DNA from: Isoetes taiwanensis
Taxonomy: Eukaryota > Streptophyta > Lycopodiopsida > Isoetales > Isoetaceae
DNA: 64,000 nucleotides
Direction: 5' to 3'
NCBI GenBank assembly: GCA_021234155.1
Contig: JAJEKV010000015.1
Coordinates: 11,618,101-11,682,100 of the forward strand
How positions within the stretch are numbered: position 1 is the stretch's first letter; each line of letters begins with the position of its first letter. The notes beneath the pieces were generated by a model. It did no database searches. It saw nothing but the letters and a program-made list of their open reading frames with translations, and was not told where the DNA came from. The position numbers were made by a program, and so were the translations under genes. Positions 1-10,473 of the stretch are shown here, piece after piece.

Positions 1-249
1 CTAATTTAAAAAACCGCATGTGGATATTCTGTTAAACCATATGTTTTTTTTTAGTAAAAACAACACCCAAAAACAACGCATAGAATTTTATTAACAGGAC
101 TGTTAATTTTCTATGCGTAGACTTTTTATACAAAAACTATATGTTGTTTCTAGCATTTTCGGAACAATACTATGGGTGGTCTTTAAGTGTTGTTTTTATG
201 CGAAAACAATAGCAAAAAACTACACATTGAGCAAATTTTGGGGTTAGTG
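1..249 (-). mobile_element. CACTA-type transposon terminus (element lies to the left of the window)
   Basis: The segment ends at 249 with GGGGTTAGTG. Its reverse complement starts CACTAACCCCAAAATTTGCT, the hallmark of a CACTA (En/Spm) end. By reading the two, all 249 bases equal the reverse complement of 22100-22348, the left end of the CACTA element starting at 22100. The element body therefore extends to the left, outside the window, and the two identical ends point away from each other. The repeat may continue beyond base 1. Confidence 0.8.
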
Positions 250-290
250 TGATCAAAAGGAGGACGTTGGTTGGATCCCCGTGGTTGGTC

Positions 291-1607
291 CTATTGCTGA
301 TAGAGTTGCGTGGGCTGCACCTGAAGAGGTGGCTGCTGATAGTGCGATTGTTGCTGAGGTGTGGTTTGCACTTGATAAACCATTTTGTTGCGGAACGGTG
401 TGGGATGAGTGCGAGTGCACTCTTCCGTGGCATGATTGCACATGTTGCATCGCTTGCAATGAGGCGGGCCATTGGTGGAGTTGCACTCATTGGCCAAATG
501 GCCTTGGTATTTGCAAATATGGCACCAGATTTGACTGCGCTGTGGATTAGCGTGTTGAGGCTGAACAGCCGTTTGTGGAACCATGACAGGTGGAATGAGC
601 GGGAGCTCTTGAAGAGCCACCGGGAGGAAACATTGACTCGAGTGATTGACAGGTCGATAGCCCTGCTCCAAAGTTTTTGGACGCAGGTATTCATCATGAG
701 TCGAATAGCGGGAGGAAGTCCTTGGAGAAACCGGACCAAAATCTAGCTCGTGTAGGGTACTCCCTTGAGCTTACTTAGCAGAATGTGAAGTCGATCCATA
801 AAAAAAAGGCGCAGACTCTGCGGGCTCTTGTTGAAGTTCATTGAGTTGCTTGAGATGAAGTTGATCATCATCCGTGGTCCCCGTAATGAGACGTAAAAGC
901 AAAGGTCGCATTTCGGACCAGATCTTGTTTTCAATGGCTTTTGTTGGACATGAGCCATTGATGAGGAGAGCCACGCCAGGTGGTGGAAAAAGATGTGGAA
1001 TTTCAGTTGAGGTTGCGGCGTGACCATTTAGGACAGCTAGAGCCTCAAATTCTTCCATGTGGGCCGAAAGCACTTTGGTCTAACGGTTTGCCTTTTCGTG
1101 TTGCCAAAGGTGGGATAAGTCGGTTCGAGAGTCCGAAAGGTAGATGTGAAAGTCTTTGGGGCTGGACAGAACAAGATAGTGAGGATATTGAGGTTGAGGT
1201 GGATGTGGCATTGTACTGACGGACCTCGATGAAGGGGTGCTAGCGGTTGAGAAACCCAAGTAGCTGGAGCATTGGTTTTGAGATCCGTAAGGTTGTAAAG
1301 CGGGAAGAGCAAAGGGGAAACGAGGGAAAGGATATTCCTGGGTAGGCGCCAAAGGAGACATGTGGATAGTCGTGCCCACCCGGGAGATGATGGTTGCGAA
1401 GGAAGAGGCCTATGGCCTGAAGAATGATGGATGTAGGCATGTTGGGGTGTGAAAGTACGGTTGAGAAGGTTGAGCCCCGATAAGGCTCCGATAGTGATGA
1501 GGGGATCGGAGGTTGTGAGCAATGTTTGCACGCTTTGGGGCGGGAACGGGACGACCGACACGAGGGGTGGGTGGCGGACTGAGCCCTAGACCGAAGATGG
1601 CCTCCAT
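291..1607 (-). pseudogene. Decayed gag-like reading frame with two CCHC zinc knuckles
   Basis: One minus-strand frame is open from about 1607 to 291 except for three stop codons (near 1410, at 1080 and at 771), giving about 439 codons. The N-terminal half is rich in proline and serine. Two zinc knuckles lie near the C-terminus (plus coordinates about 416-527): CHICKYQGHLANEC and CKRCNMCNHATEEC, each fitting C-x2-C-x4-H-x4-C and separated by eight residues. A glutamine-rich tail follows. Double knuckles are usual in retrotransposon gag proteins, which bind nucleic acid; a LINE ORF1 protein is also possible. No protease or polymerase follows, because the CACTA end at 249 interrupts the downstream side. 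It is not the gag of the neighbouring gypsy element, whose knuckles differ. Confidence 0.6.
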
Positions 1608-2346
1608 CTATGTCATAAGCGATCCATACATGTCGCAACAGTTTTTCGACGCCGATGGCGCTCCAAGAGGCCGTTCGAGAAAGGAGTTCTTCCGGGCGTG
1701 AAATTACGGACACGCACATGGCGGCATGTAGAAAGTAGGATAAAAATCGCAACGGCGCATGGTGTTTGGGGGCGGGTTGGGAACTCTGGAAGACAGCCCT
1801 CTGTGAGGACCCGTGGATCTAACAGGAGAGTCCGGGGGACTATGTCACGCGGGATTTGCAAGAAGAGAAGAAAAAGAAGAAAACAGAACAAATGAGAGAA
1901 AGATGATAAGCTTCCTTGATATCAATGATGAAAATACATGAGCTCTCGCAATAGAGAGAAAACTGAAAGGAGACAAGACTCAAAACTCATCTAAAAAACT
2001 TATGTGCTAACTCTACTCATATATATAGTACAATGGCCTTGGGCCCAATATAGACACTCTGACTGATCTCGGTGCCGACTCCTGGAAGGAGGCCTGATTT
2101 GCAGGAATGTTGGCGGTGCCTCTTGAAGTGCCTAGAATCACGCTGATGCTGACGCGGGCGGTGACGGGCCGTCACTTGTCTGAGCGGCGCCTCTTGTTGA
2201 CAGCCACAGGCTTTGACTGCGTGGTCTGCTGCTTGGTCTTCTGCGGAGCCTTGGATGTCTGACCCGTGGCTGACTGAGGATCCTTGAGCTTGACCTGGTC
2301 TGTCGTATGCATGAATAGTCCTGTACCAGGAGGCACAGGACTAACA
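1608..2346 (-). other. Unassigned retrotransposon-like junction segment
   Basis: No complete gene is visible. 2172-2346 extends the gypsy reverse-transcriptase frame with about 57 unrelated codons (lysine- and glutamine-rich, ending in RRRSDK), so it is a chimeric tail and not part of the gypsy protein: copy 2 diverges from it abruptly at 58830. 1917-2130 resembles LTR or leader sequence (ATATATATAG box, followed by GGGCCCAATATAGACACTC), possibly belonging to the gag-like element at 291-1607. I could not find a TG...CA pair that fixes its ends. Confidence 0.35.
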
Positions 2347-3231
2347 ACTTGTGAGACATTTGTAGGTGGTTTTACCTTCTCCAAGGCTGCAATCTTACTA
2401 TGATCCACTTGTAATCCCTTTTCTGAAACATAATTGCCCAATAATTTTCCTCCTCTAGTGAAGAAAATACACTTAGCAGGATTCAAACTTATGCCATACA
2501 ATCGGCATCTTTCAAGAACTTTTCTGAGATGATCCAAGTGATCCCTTCTTGGGTTCGAAAACACTGTTAAGTCATCTATAAAGACTCTCAAAAAGTCTAA
2601 AATATCATGAAAAGCATACGTCATAGCTCTCTGAAATGTGGCTGGAGCATTTGTGAGGCCAAAAGGTAATACCTTATAAGCATAGATGCCAAAAGGTGTT
2701 CGAAAAGCCGTCATTGCTTGATGTGGTGGATAGATTTGGATCTGATTATATCCTGAGTAACCATCCAAGAACGAATAGGCCTGATTTCCTGCAACAATAT
2801 CCAACAAGGTGTCTATGAATGGTGTAGGAAAATGATCTCTTTTGGTAGCTTTGTTGAGATCCCTGTAATCAATGCATACTCGGATTGAGTTATTTAGCTT
2901 TCTCACTGGTACAATAGAACTGATCCAATCTGAATTTGGCACTGGTACAATAAATCCGGCCTCCAAAAGCTTCATAACTTCAATCTTGACTTGCTCCTCT
3001 ATTCTTTGGACTCATTCTCCTTTGAGCTTGTTGGACTGGTTTTGATCCTTGTTTCAAATCAATGGTATGAACCACAACCTCTGGTGGAATGCCTTTTAAT
3101 TCTTTATAATTTCTTGCCAAAACATCCCTGAATTCTCTTAACAAGGATATCAAATCACGTTCCTCCTCTTGAGTAAGATCGCCTCCAATAGTAACCAATT
3201 CTTCTTGATTTCCTTGAGAAATATTGATGTT
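2347..3231 (-). pseudogene. Gypsy reverse transcriptase domain (copy 1, truncated)
   Basis: The translation contains the gypsy RT series: VCIDYRDLNKATKRDHFPTP, then FLDGYSGYNQI, then LPFGLTNAPATFQ and the catalytic box VFIDDL (about 2570-2587). The conserved linker KIAALEKVKPPTNVSQV follows. An upstream segment begins with LTQEEERDLISLLREF, typical of the spacer before RT. The open frame is broken near 2976-2990, where the PKNRGASQD end and the MKLLEAGFIV start lie in different frames. At 2347 the sequence leaves the family and runs into 57 unrelated codons. RT copies element RNA into DNA, but this copy lacks RNase H and cannot act alone. Confidence 0.9.
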
Positions 3232-3235
3232 CTTG

Positions 3236-3440
3236 ATGGAATGTGGTGACTGTGATGAATGTGGTGATAAGGACGAATGTGGTGAATGTGGTGACTGTGA
3301 TGAATGTGGTGAATGTGGTGACTGTGATGAATGTGGTGAATGTGATGACAGTGATGAATGTGGTGACTGTGGTGACTGTAGTGAATGTGGTGCAGGTGAT
3401 GATTGTGATGAATTTGGTGCATGTGGTATTTGTGAATGAC
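3236..3440 (-). repeat. Histidine-rich coding microsatellite in gypsy pol (copy 1)
   Basis: Degenerate 9- and 6-bp repeats of GTGGTGAATGTGGTGACTGTG type. On the coding (minus) strand they translate as runs of HHIHHS and similar, about 60 residues, between protease and RT. The copy at 59718-59935 has the same repeat with different internal units, showing slippage. The same GTGGTGA word also builds an array inside the LTRs (10757-10827). Confidence 0.85.
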
Positions 3441-4087
3441 CGTGGGTGAATATGGACTGATCCGATTTACCTCATCCTCCAGAATGTGCGCATGCCACCA
3501 AGCTGCTTGTCCTTTTATAGTGGGCTGATTTCTATTTACCCCATCCATGCTTGATGTCAAAATCAGCATCTCTACTTGATCTTGATCAATTTCTTGCTGA
3601 AATAAACTCTCCCCAATGGGTCTTTGAATGGACTCTTCCTGCATGTTCACAAGAGTCTCTTGTAACTCACCTTCACCAATACTTTCAAGTCTTTGGAGAT
3701 ACTTATCTGCAACTTGCTGCTGTAAATGACATATTTCTGAAATTTGGGTACCTTTTAACCACTTGTACAAAGTCTTATCTTCCCTGTCACCCACTTCCAA
3801 GACATGAAAACAACTAAGACCTTGCTGCCCCGACACTATAGCATTCTCTTTGCTGATTTCTAACTGCGGGCTGCTCAAAGAAGGATTGCAAAGAAAGGTA
3901 CCTTTTGCTGATTTCAGAGGATGATCTATAGTAACCGTGTGTTCCCCTTGAAAGATGTTCATTTCACGCTTCCTCCATGAAGTCTCAGCTTGTACGGCAT
4001 CTAACCATGTACGACTCAGCAACAAAGTATAAGTTTCAACATGCACACTCTCTGGAAATTTCAAAACCATAAAATCCAAGATTGCTT
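3441..4087 (-). pseudogene. Gypsy protease-to-RT linker, second half (copy 1)
   Basis: An open frame on the minus strand contains EAILDFMVLKFPESVHVETY, then LLLSRTWLDAVQAETSWRKR, the stretch that follows the aspartic protease in this family. About 150 less conserved residues follow up to the histidine-rich block. It is cut off from the protease half (8174-8993) by the 4.1-kb insertion. In copy 2 the same protein is uninterrupted across the site (KVYEV-EAILDF), which fixes the insertion point. Confidence 0.85.
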
Positions 4088-4516
4088 CATTAGGGCGGAT
4101 TTGGGGTCTCAAAATGGCCTCCTATCAGCCATTCCACGTCATATTTCCGCTCCTTTTTTCCCATGCCACCTAGGATACCAAAATCTCATCATTACAGATT
4201 TACTTGGAATATTCTCCCGGAATAAGGGGGATTGCGCATTCATTGCGCCATATGTATTTAATTCTGTTGGTTGTCAGACAGGCTGATGCAACATGTGGCG
4301 CTTCTAAAAAGCCACTTGCATTATAGCATACCTGCAACTCATGACGGTGCCTCTTGATTTGTCAGATACCAAGCGTGCGTGTCACCGATTCTTGCGCTAT
4401 TTTCATTTAGAGGCCATGGCCATACAAGCTTCCCGCCTTCCACATTTCAAAATTTGAATGTGTAGGTTGAAGCTTTGTATCAGACTTTCATTTCGAGGCG
4501 CTGCGGCTGCGCCTTA

Positions 4517-4718
4517 TGGGTGGTTCACATGGAGAAGTTTAGGCCCTCCGCTGAGTTCTGGCGGAGTCAGCACTGATTAAAAAATTTAGCGCTGCATCAG
4601 CTACATAAAGTTGGATCTTGCAAGGGCTGATTTTCCAAAACGGGCTGAATTTTTTGCCTCGGCCCAAGTTCGCCGGGTTTTAAGCCGGGCGCTTCGGTTC
4701 GTCCATGTGAACCCAGCA
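4517..4718. mobile_element. Tourist/PIF-Harbinger-like MITE (202 bp)
   Basis: The ends read TGGGTGGTTCACATGGA and, inverted, TGCTGGGTTCACATGGAC. Both are flanked by TTA (4514-4516 and 4719-4721), the three-base target typical of PIF/Harbinger elements. It contains no coding capacity and is nested within the 4.1-kb element. Confidence 0.6.
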
Positions 4719-4956
4719 TTAACCGGGATCTTTACTTCATCCCAATACAGGCTTTCCGCCCCCTACAATTCGAAATTTGAATTTGCTTAATGTATAAAAG
4801 CATGGATTGTAGGAGAATGGACTTTTCGATTTCCATGTGCACGTTGCAAATTTCAAAAACGAGGTTAGTACGGACGTTCGGCTCACACGGGTTTAATTGT
4901 CTTTGGGGCATAAAAATTGTACACCTTCATTTCGGCGCGATCCACGATCCACGATA

Positions 4957-5288
4957 TGGAAGCTCCAAATGATGTGTGGATAAGGATCCAACTGACTCAC
5001 GAATATGCTCCAGTCTTCAATCGCAAAAAAGGAGGTCTAAAAAATAAGAATTTAGACCTTGACGTGTTGTGTCTTGCAGGCTCAAAAAGTGTTGACATCT
5101 GGGCAGATGGCAGTTTATATCCATTGGATCCGTTGAGTGGCAAGAAACCGTCATTTCAGGACGTTTCAAGTTTAGTCCGATTTTGTGGTGACGGTAACTC
5201 TGTCCTCCTAGGATATTGTGAGAGATTGAGAGAGGATGAAGGCATTCGGAATCGAATACAGTTCCTTGAGATGAGCTGCTTCCGATAA
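4957..5288 (+). CDS. Unidentified ORF inside the 4.1-kb element (possible captured gene fragment)
   Basis: An open frame of about 110 codons starts at ATG 4957 (MEAPNDVWIRIQLTHEY) and ends at TAA in 5286-5288. The composition is protein-like, with balanced charge and segments such as LDLDVLCLAGSKSVDIWADG and FCGDGNSVLLGYCERLRED. I do not recognise a family. Surrounding sequence is AT-rich and non-coding, so this open stretch stands out. It may be an exon captured by the transposon, as in Pack-type elements, or the start of an element-specific gene. An upstream in-frame ATG at 4917 is less likely to be the start, because the added residues look random. Confidence 0.35.
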
Positions 5289-8087
5289 GGAAGGGGAAAT
5301 GTCCGTGAAGATGCTAATAAATGACATTATACTTTGCAATGTGAAGGGTTTATACATTCTTGAAGTACAAAGGTTATGGTGTTTGTGTTTAGATACCGCT
5401 AATATAAGAAGTCTTTGACTACCTTTAACAATAGATTCCTTTAAAACTCTATTGCTATTTAAATTATAGCAAAAATGAGTCTTGAAAGCCTTTAAGTAGT
5501 AGAAGAACTCTTTGACTAGTTATCCATTTGATGACCATTTTTTAAGAAAATATGATATGTGACATTCTTATATGCAAACATTCATAAAATTTATGAACAT
5601 TGAAGGTCAAAGCCATCCTTGTTTAAAGAGGATCATATGATCGCGAAATCTTCATGCAATGTAAGTAATTGCATATAAGAAATTAGCCTGGTGTGATCCT
5701 TTGCGTAAAAAGTAAATAGAAACACAAATATTCAACTTACAACTTAGCGTAAAACAAATAGTATTTTAATAAACCAACACTTTTATATACTAACACTTTA
5801 CACTTTAAATAAGATATTTCTTTCTTTCCTTTTACTTGAAAGCTATTTTTTTTTTCAAGATGGATCACACCAAGCGAATAATACATATGCAAAAAAAAAG
5901 GGACACACTAAATTCGCATGGTGTGATCCACTTTCTTATTTGTTGTCAAATTAAAATTAAACACAAGTACTCATTCCTATTTGTATCTAAAATGCTTTAC
6001 CACTCTTAAGTACATAAGTCATTATCCCTTTTCAAAGAGCATATTATTTTTCAAGAAGGATCACACCAAGTTTAATAGTACATATGCAACAAAAATGGAA
6101 CACACTAAATTCGCATCGTGTGATCCCACTTTCTTATTTGTTGTCAAGTTAAAATTAAACACAAGTACCCCTTCTCATTTAATGCTTTACCACCCCAAGT
6201 GCATAAAGTTATTAGTCCTTTTCAAAGAGCATATCTTTTTTTAAGAAGGATCACATCAAGCATCCTATTTGCATCTAAAATACTTTACCAACTCTAGTAG
6301 TACATAAAGTAGCCCTTTTCAAAAAGCAAACACTTTATCAATAAATGAGCACGTCACATATCCACACTTAACTTCAAATAAGACACATATATATTTCTTT
6401 TATTAAAAGATAATCAAAGTAATTTTACTATAGGAAGTCATGTTTTTCCAAAAAGATCACACCAAGCGAATTTTGTATAAGCTAAAAGGTTGGAATATAC
6501 TAAATTCGCATGGTGTGATCCACTTTCTTGTTTGTTGTCAATAGATAATAACACCAAGTCCCTCATCAATAGTCTCCCATTTGCATATAAAATATGTATC
6601 ATTCCAAGTTATATTATGTTTTATGAACTTAACTTTTTCAAAGAGGGTCCCAAAGCAAAATACAAACACATAATCAATAAGCCAACACTTTACCAACAAC
6701 CAAAGCTTTATTAAATAAGATTTTTATGTTATTTTATCAAACCTAACAATGTTTCCATATGTGACACTTTGAGTTAAACGATCCAAAGGCTCATGAAAGC
6801 GACATTTTATACAATATGTCTTTGGAGCTTTTGTGTCGTGGGCATTAGTAAACACCTCTAATGGAGCAAATATTTTGTAACTCATTTTTCAACAACCACG
6901 GATGCACGTCTTATCAAACATTTCTTCATTGCAAGGACACCATTCTCATAAGGCTTGCACAATTCGCTTAAACGAGGTCATGGGACGACTTTCAAGCTCG
7001 GCTCCCACAATTTTACAACGTAAAACTAGATGCCCATTGCCCTGAATGTATACCTTGGAAAAGCATGTCTCTTATGTCCATATGTTAGACAACAACGATG
7101 CCAGTAATGCTTTTCCCTAGTCCCAAATCCCCGACATCTGATAAATATAGCCCAAAGAAAAATATTTGATTCAGTGAGTGAATATAAATCAAGAAGAGGG
7201 AAGAAAAAAAGCAAGGATCACATGACGAAATCTCACTACACATTTACAAAGTGCATATGCATTTTAGCTTGGTGTGTTCCATGTATTATTGTGGGTGCAA
7301 ATTTGCAAATATCCTCCTCTTCAAACCCCTTCCCCCCCTCCCTTCCCTTTTTTTTTTTTTTTTGCAATATACTATCCATAGCATTTATTTTGAACCTATA
7401 GTTCTACCTATTCATTGCGTATGAATGTCGCTCCGGCGATGTAACTCCATAGTCATCCTTCGTTAAGGATAGCATTCTCACCCACAAGCCTATGGATAGA
7501 TATCCTTCCACCGTCATGCCTTTATTGTTTTGTAAGTGATGAACTTGAAGCAATGTAGGAGTACTAGGAGCAATGATGGATGCAATTAGAGATACAGATC
7601 GGTCGTTGAATTGTAAGAATGAATGGCAGGGAGCAATACGATGAATGGGAAGAGCTGAAAAGTAGGAAAACTTCAGAATGAAAATTTGGGTAGTAAAAAC
7701 ATGGCATGTAACGTACGTTTGCTTGTCCGCACATCGTCTCGCCGTTGTTGCTTAACTCTATGCTCGCCCATAAAAACACGGACACTATTGAAGACTTGGA
7801 TTCCAAATGAAGAGAGAGGAGAGGATGCAATGGCGGCTTAATGTGAACAATGGAAATCTTGGTGCCAAAATTTGAAAAGGTGGTTGGTGCATGTGGGCAT
7901 GTGCACGCGATGGCGGGGAAAAGTAGCCATTATTTTGGTCCGCGATACGATTTTCGAAAAATGCGGGCCATTAATGTGGTTGCAATGAATGCACAAACAT
8001 GTCCTATGAAATTTCGCCATGTGGATGCCAAGTAAGCCTGCTCCTCTTTCTACTTGCCAACTAATACTGACTTTGGAAAAAAATGCG
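5289..8087. repeat. AT-rich body of the 4.1-kb element with three hairpin repeats
   Basis: No gene is visible. Three units (5862-5929, 6058-6126, 6454-6521) start with GGATCACACCAAGCGAAT-like sequence and end with ATTCGCATGGTGTGATCC, so each can fold as a hairpin of about 68 nt. They are embedded in longer direct repeats containing CACTTTCTTRTTTGTTGTCAA. Partial copies lie near 5690, 6247 and 7207-7280. A T18 run lies at about 7345-7363. Confidence 0.7.
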
Positions 8088-8173
8088 CAAACATCATTGG
8101 TCGCGAGAAACATGACGTGGAATTCTGGCATCCAAGATAAGGGCCATTTTCAGACCCCAAATCCGCCCTAATG

Positions 8174-8993
8174 CCACCTCATAAACCTTGCATAAGACAT
8201 TTCTTATGACTCCCATAGGCTGCACCTTCATTTGATTGAATGCTTTGAGCATCATAGTTGTCGGTTCCATCATTTTCAAGCCAACTTGAAGCATTATGTG
8301 ATACGGCATTACATTCACTCCACTGCCGGTATCTATGTTGGCCTCTTTGATTAGATATCCATTAATACTCACATCACAAAGAAATAACCCAGGATCCTTG
8401 GATTGCCGGGCTGGTGGCTCCATTCTCCTCTTATCGGTATCATTTGATATGATTTGTTGGACTGAAATTTCTGATTTTGTTCTTCCCCCTAACTCTTGCA
8501 ACAAATTTGGAGAATAATGCATCAATTGCTCAAGAGTAAGTGTAACTTTAGTGGCCAAAACTTGGCTGATCACATCATCTTCATTTTGAATTTCCTCATC
8601 CACCATAGGAGGCATCACTATGGGCTGATTTTCTTCTATAGACTGAAACTGTTCTGTGGGCAACACATTGAATTGCACCTTCTTAGGTGCTGACACCTTC
8701 AAAGCTTGTTCCTTCAAAGCCTTTGGAAAAAAGGACTTAGTCTTCTCCACAATTGGCACTACTCTTGGTTCTTGAACCACCTTTTGTGATCTTGTAACTG
8801 CATTTACTTCTCCAATCTCTTCTTCTTGCTGAAATGGGTCATGCTCCACCTCAACAAATCCACAATTTACTACTGATTTTGCCTTCTCTTGCTTCTTAAG
8901 CTCCTCAATAAGAGCCTTAACTTGAGGATTATCAATGTACTTTGCATCTTGAATGCGAACCTCATTATTAGGAAGAGGTACTGACTCAAACAC
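8174..8993 (-). pseudogene. Gypsy aspartic protease region (copy 1, first half)
   Basis: The minus-strand frame runs from 8993 into the insertion. The N-terminal half is acidic and lysine-rich and may be the linker from gag. The protease active-site motif ANIDTGSGVNVMP lies at about 8300-8340, followed by the flap region LKAFNQMKVQPMGVIRNVLC. Aspartic proteases of Ty3/gypsy elements cleave the gag-pol polyprotein and work as dimers around the DTG/DSG motif. The frame reads straight into the transposon end at 8173, so the protein is truncated. The family-typical continuation lies at 3441-4087. Confidence 0.85.
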
Positions 8994-10284
8994 TTGCTAC
9001 TTTGGTGGATACTTGTTGGTTGCCCATTCTGGTTTCCCATGGATTTTCCAACAAGTAGTCTCATCATGCTTGAATTTATCACATAACTTGCAATATAAAT
9101 GAGCCTTACTTGGATACCATCCCTGTTTTGGCTGCACCATTAATGTGGAACCCATTGGAACTTGTTGGGCAATTGGAGCTTGTGGCATCATTGGCACTTG
9201 TGGCATGATAGGTGCTGCTTGCATTGGTTGAATAGGAATAGGTGGTGCTTGTTGCATAACAGCAAATACCGGATTGGCCCTCTCAAAGAATCTCTTCTCC
9301 TACATTCTTGATCATTATGGCCCTTGATTTGGCATCTTGAGCAGAATTTCAGCAATCTACATGTAGTATCAGAATGCCCAATAGACCCACAATATTCACA
9401 AGTAATAAACTGCACCTCCCTTGGCTTCTCACCAATTGTAAGCTTAGAAATCTTGGCTGCAATATCCTCTGTTTTATATTCTGGAGCAGCAACTTCATGA
9501 ATGTATCCCAACTTATCTTCAGCCTTGAGAGCATACTTTTGTGCTTCTAGTAATGTTGTAGGCTGTTTAGCCTTCACCTTATGAGCAATAGCTCGTTTCA
9601 GCCCCTTTACATACCATTGAATATCCATTTCATCATTCCTTGCAACCTTCCAATGAACCACGGCTTTGAGAACCGCAATATACCTCTGATTATACTCTTT
9701 AATTGATTCATCTTCCTTTTGTGTGAAATTGGTCCACCTTTCCATAGTCTTATCCTTACCATGAATTTCTTGATAATTAGCAATGAAAGCCTCCTTTAAT
9801 TCCTGATATGTCATGGTATCTGGCTGAGTTTGTGCCCATTCCTCCACTGAATCTTGTAAAGAACTATGAAACCAAAGCAAATAATCACCAGCCGGTAACT
9901 TACATTGCTGGCAATACCTCTCAAACTTTACAATATGCTTCAAAGGATCCCGATCTACCAGATCGTCAAACTTTGAAATCCCCATTGTCTGAAAACCCCA
10001 TACCATAGTGGTAATACAGCCATCTCTGCCTCTTCTTGGGTTTCTTGAAATTGGAAAAACGAAATTGAATCTCCCTTCAATTTGAAAAACGAAATTGGAT
10101 TACCTTCTAGATCGGTAAATGGAATCAAAACCTCCTGGATCTGAGAATTAGACCCCAGATCTGCTCCCAAATCTGAAAACGAAATTGAATCTTGATGCAA
10201 TTTTGAACCCAAAGATTGACTCACCGGTCCCCTTCTTGTTACGATAGAGCTTGGTGGGATATCCTTCTTACTTTTCTTGGGCAT
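8994..10284 (-). pseudogene. Gypsy gag (copy 1) with three CCHC knuckles
   Basis: The frame starts at ATG 10284 (MPKKSKKDIPPSSI). It shifts frame near 10000, seen as WYGVFRQWGF in one frame and MVWGFQTMGI in another, and then carries the retrotransposon gag domain: YLLWFHSSLQDSVEEWAQTQ, then YQELKEAFIANYQ, then NFTQKEDESIKEYNQRY. Three zinc knuckles follow: CEYCGSIGHSDTTC and CSRCQIKGHNDQEC (about 9310-9410), and CKLCDKFKHDETTC (about 9050-9095), the last beyond a proline/glutamine-rich stretch and another frameshift near 9300. Gag forms the particle and packages the RNA. Confidence 0.85.
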
Positions 10285-10457
10285 AAAACTATGCTCCCCT
10301 TGTCAAATTCTACCCCACAAATCAATTACGGCAAAATTCCCTTCACACAAGAAATTGCTCCTTTCTCAATGGTGCCGTTCTTTACCGACGAACACCAATA
10401 CCAATGGTAACAACTCCTTTTTCAATGGAAATTCGTGCCGATCAATGGTCTGTCGAG

Positions 10458-10473
10458 CACCGTGGTCGCCAAT
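10458..10473 (-). promoter_or_regulatory. Probable primer-binding site of gypsy copy 1
   Basis: Just inside the LTR on the minus strand the sequence is (AT)TGGCGACCACGGTG. A PBS begins with TGG, the complement of a tRNA CCA end, within a few bases of the LTR. I cannot assign the tRNA from memory. Copy 2 has the related TGGCGACCACGGATG at the same place. Confidence 0.5.

Larger units (their letters stand above)
4088..8173. mobile_element. 4.1-kb terminal-inverted-repeat DNA transposon inserted in the gypsy element
   Basis: The ends are inverted copies: CATTAGGGCGGATTTGGGGT at 4088, and its complement ending at 8173. After that, imperfect similarity (AAAATGGCC, then CCACGTCAT) continues for about 70 bp. 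The occupied site reads ATTGCTT-[element]-CCACCTC and the empty site in copy 2 reads ATTGCTTCCACCTC. No target duplication is visible, and the filled site adds the whole element including the outer CAT/ATG. No transposase is recognisable, so it is probably non-autonomous. Possible assignments are a Mutator-like or other TIR element; the end sequence does not match a family I can name. It carries a nested MITE, one unexplained ORF and three hairpin repeats. Confidence 0.8.

Noticed and set aside
1-249. LTR pair (1-249 with 22100-22348)
   Set aside because: The copies are inverted, not direct, and the tips are CACTA.
1080-1752. Several other minus-strand ORFs of 92-174 codons
   Set aside because: They are alternative frames over the gag-like frame and lack its zinc knuckles.
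3224-3449. Plus-strand ORFs rich in DECGEC and VVTVMN
   Set aside because: Shadow frames of the histidine-rich coding repeat on the minus strand.
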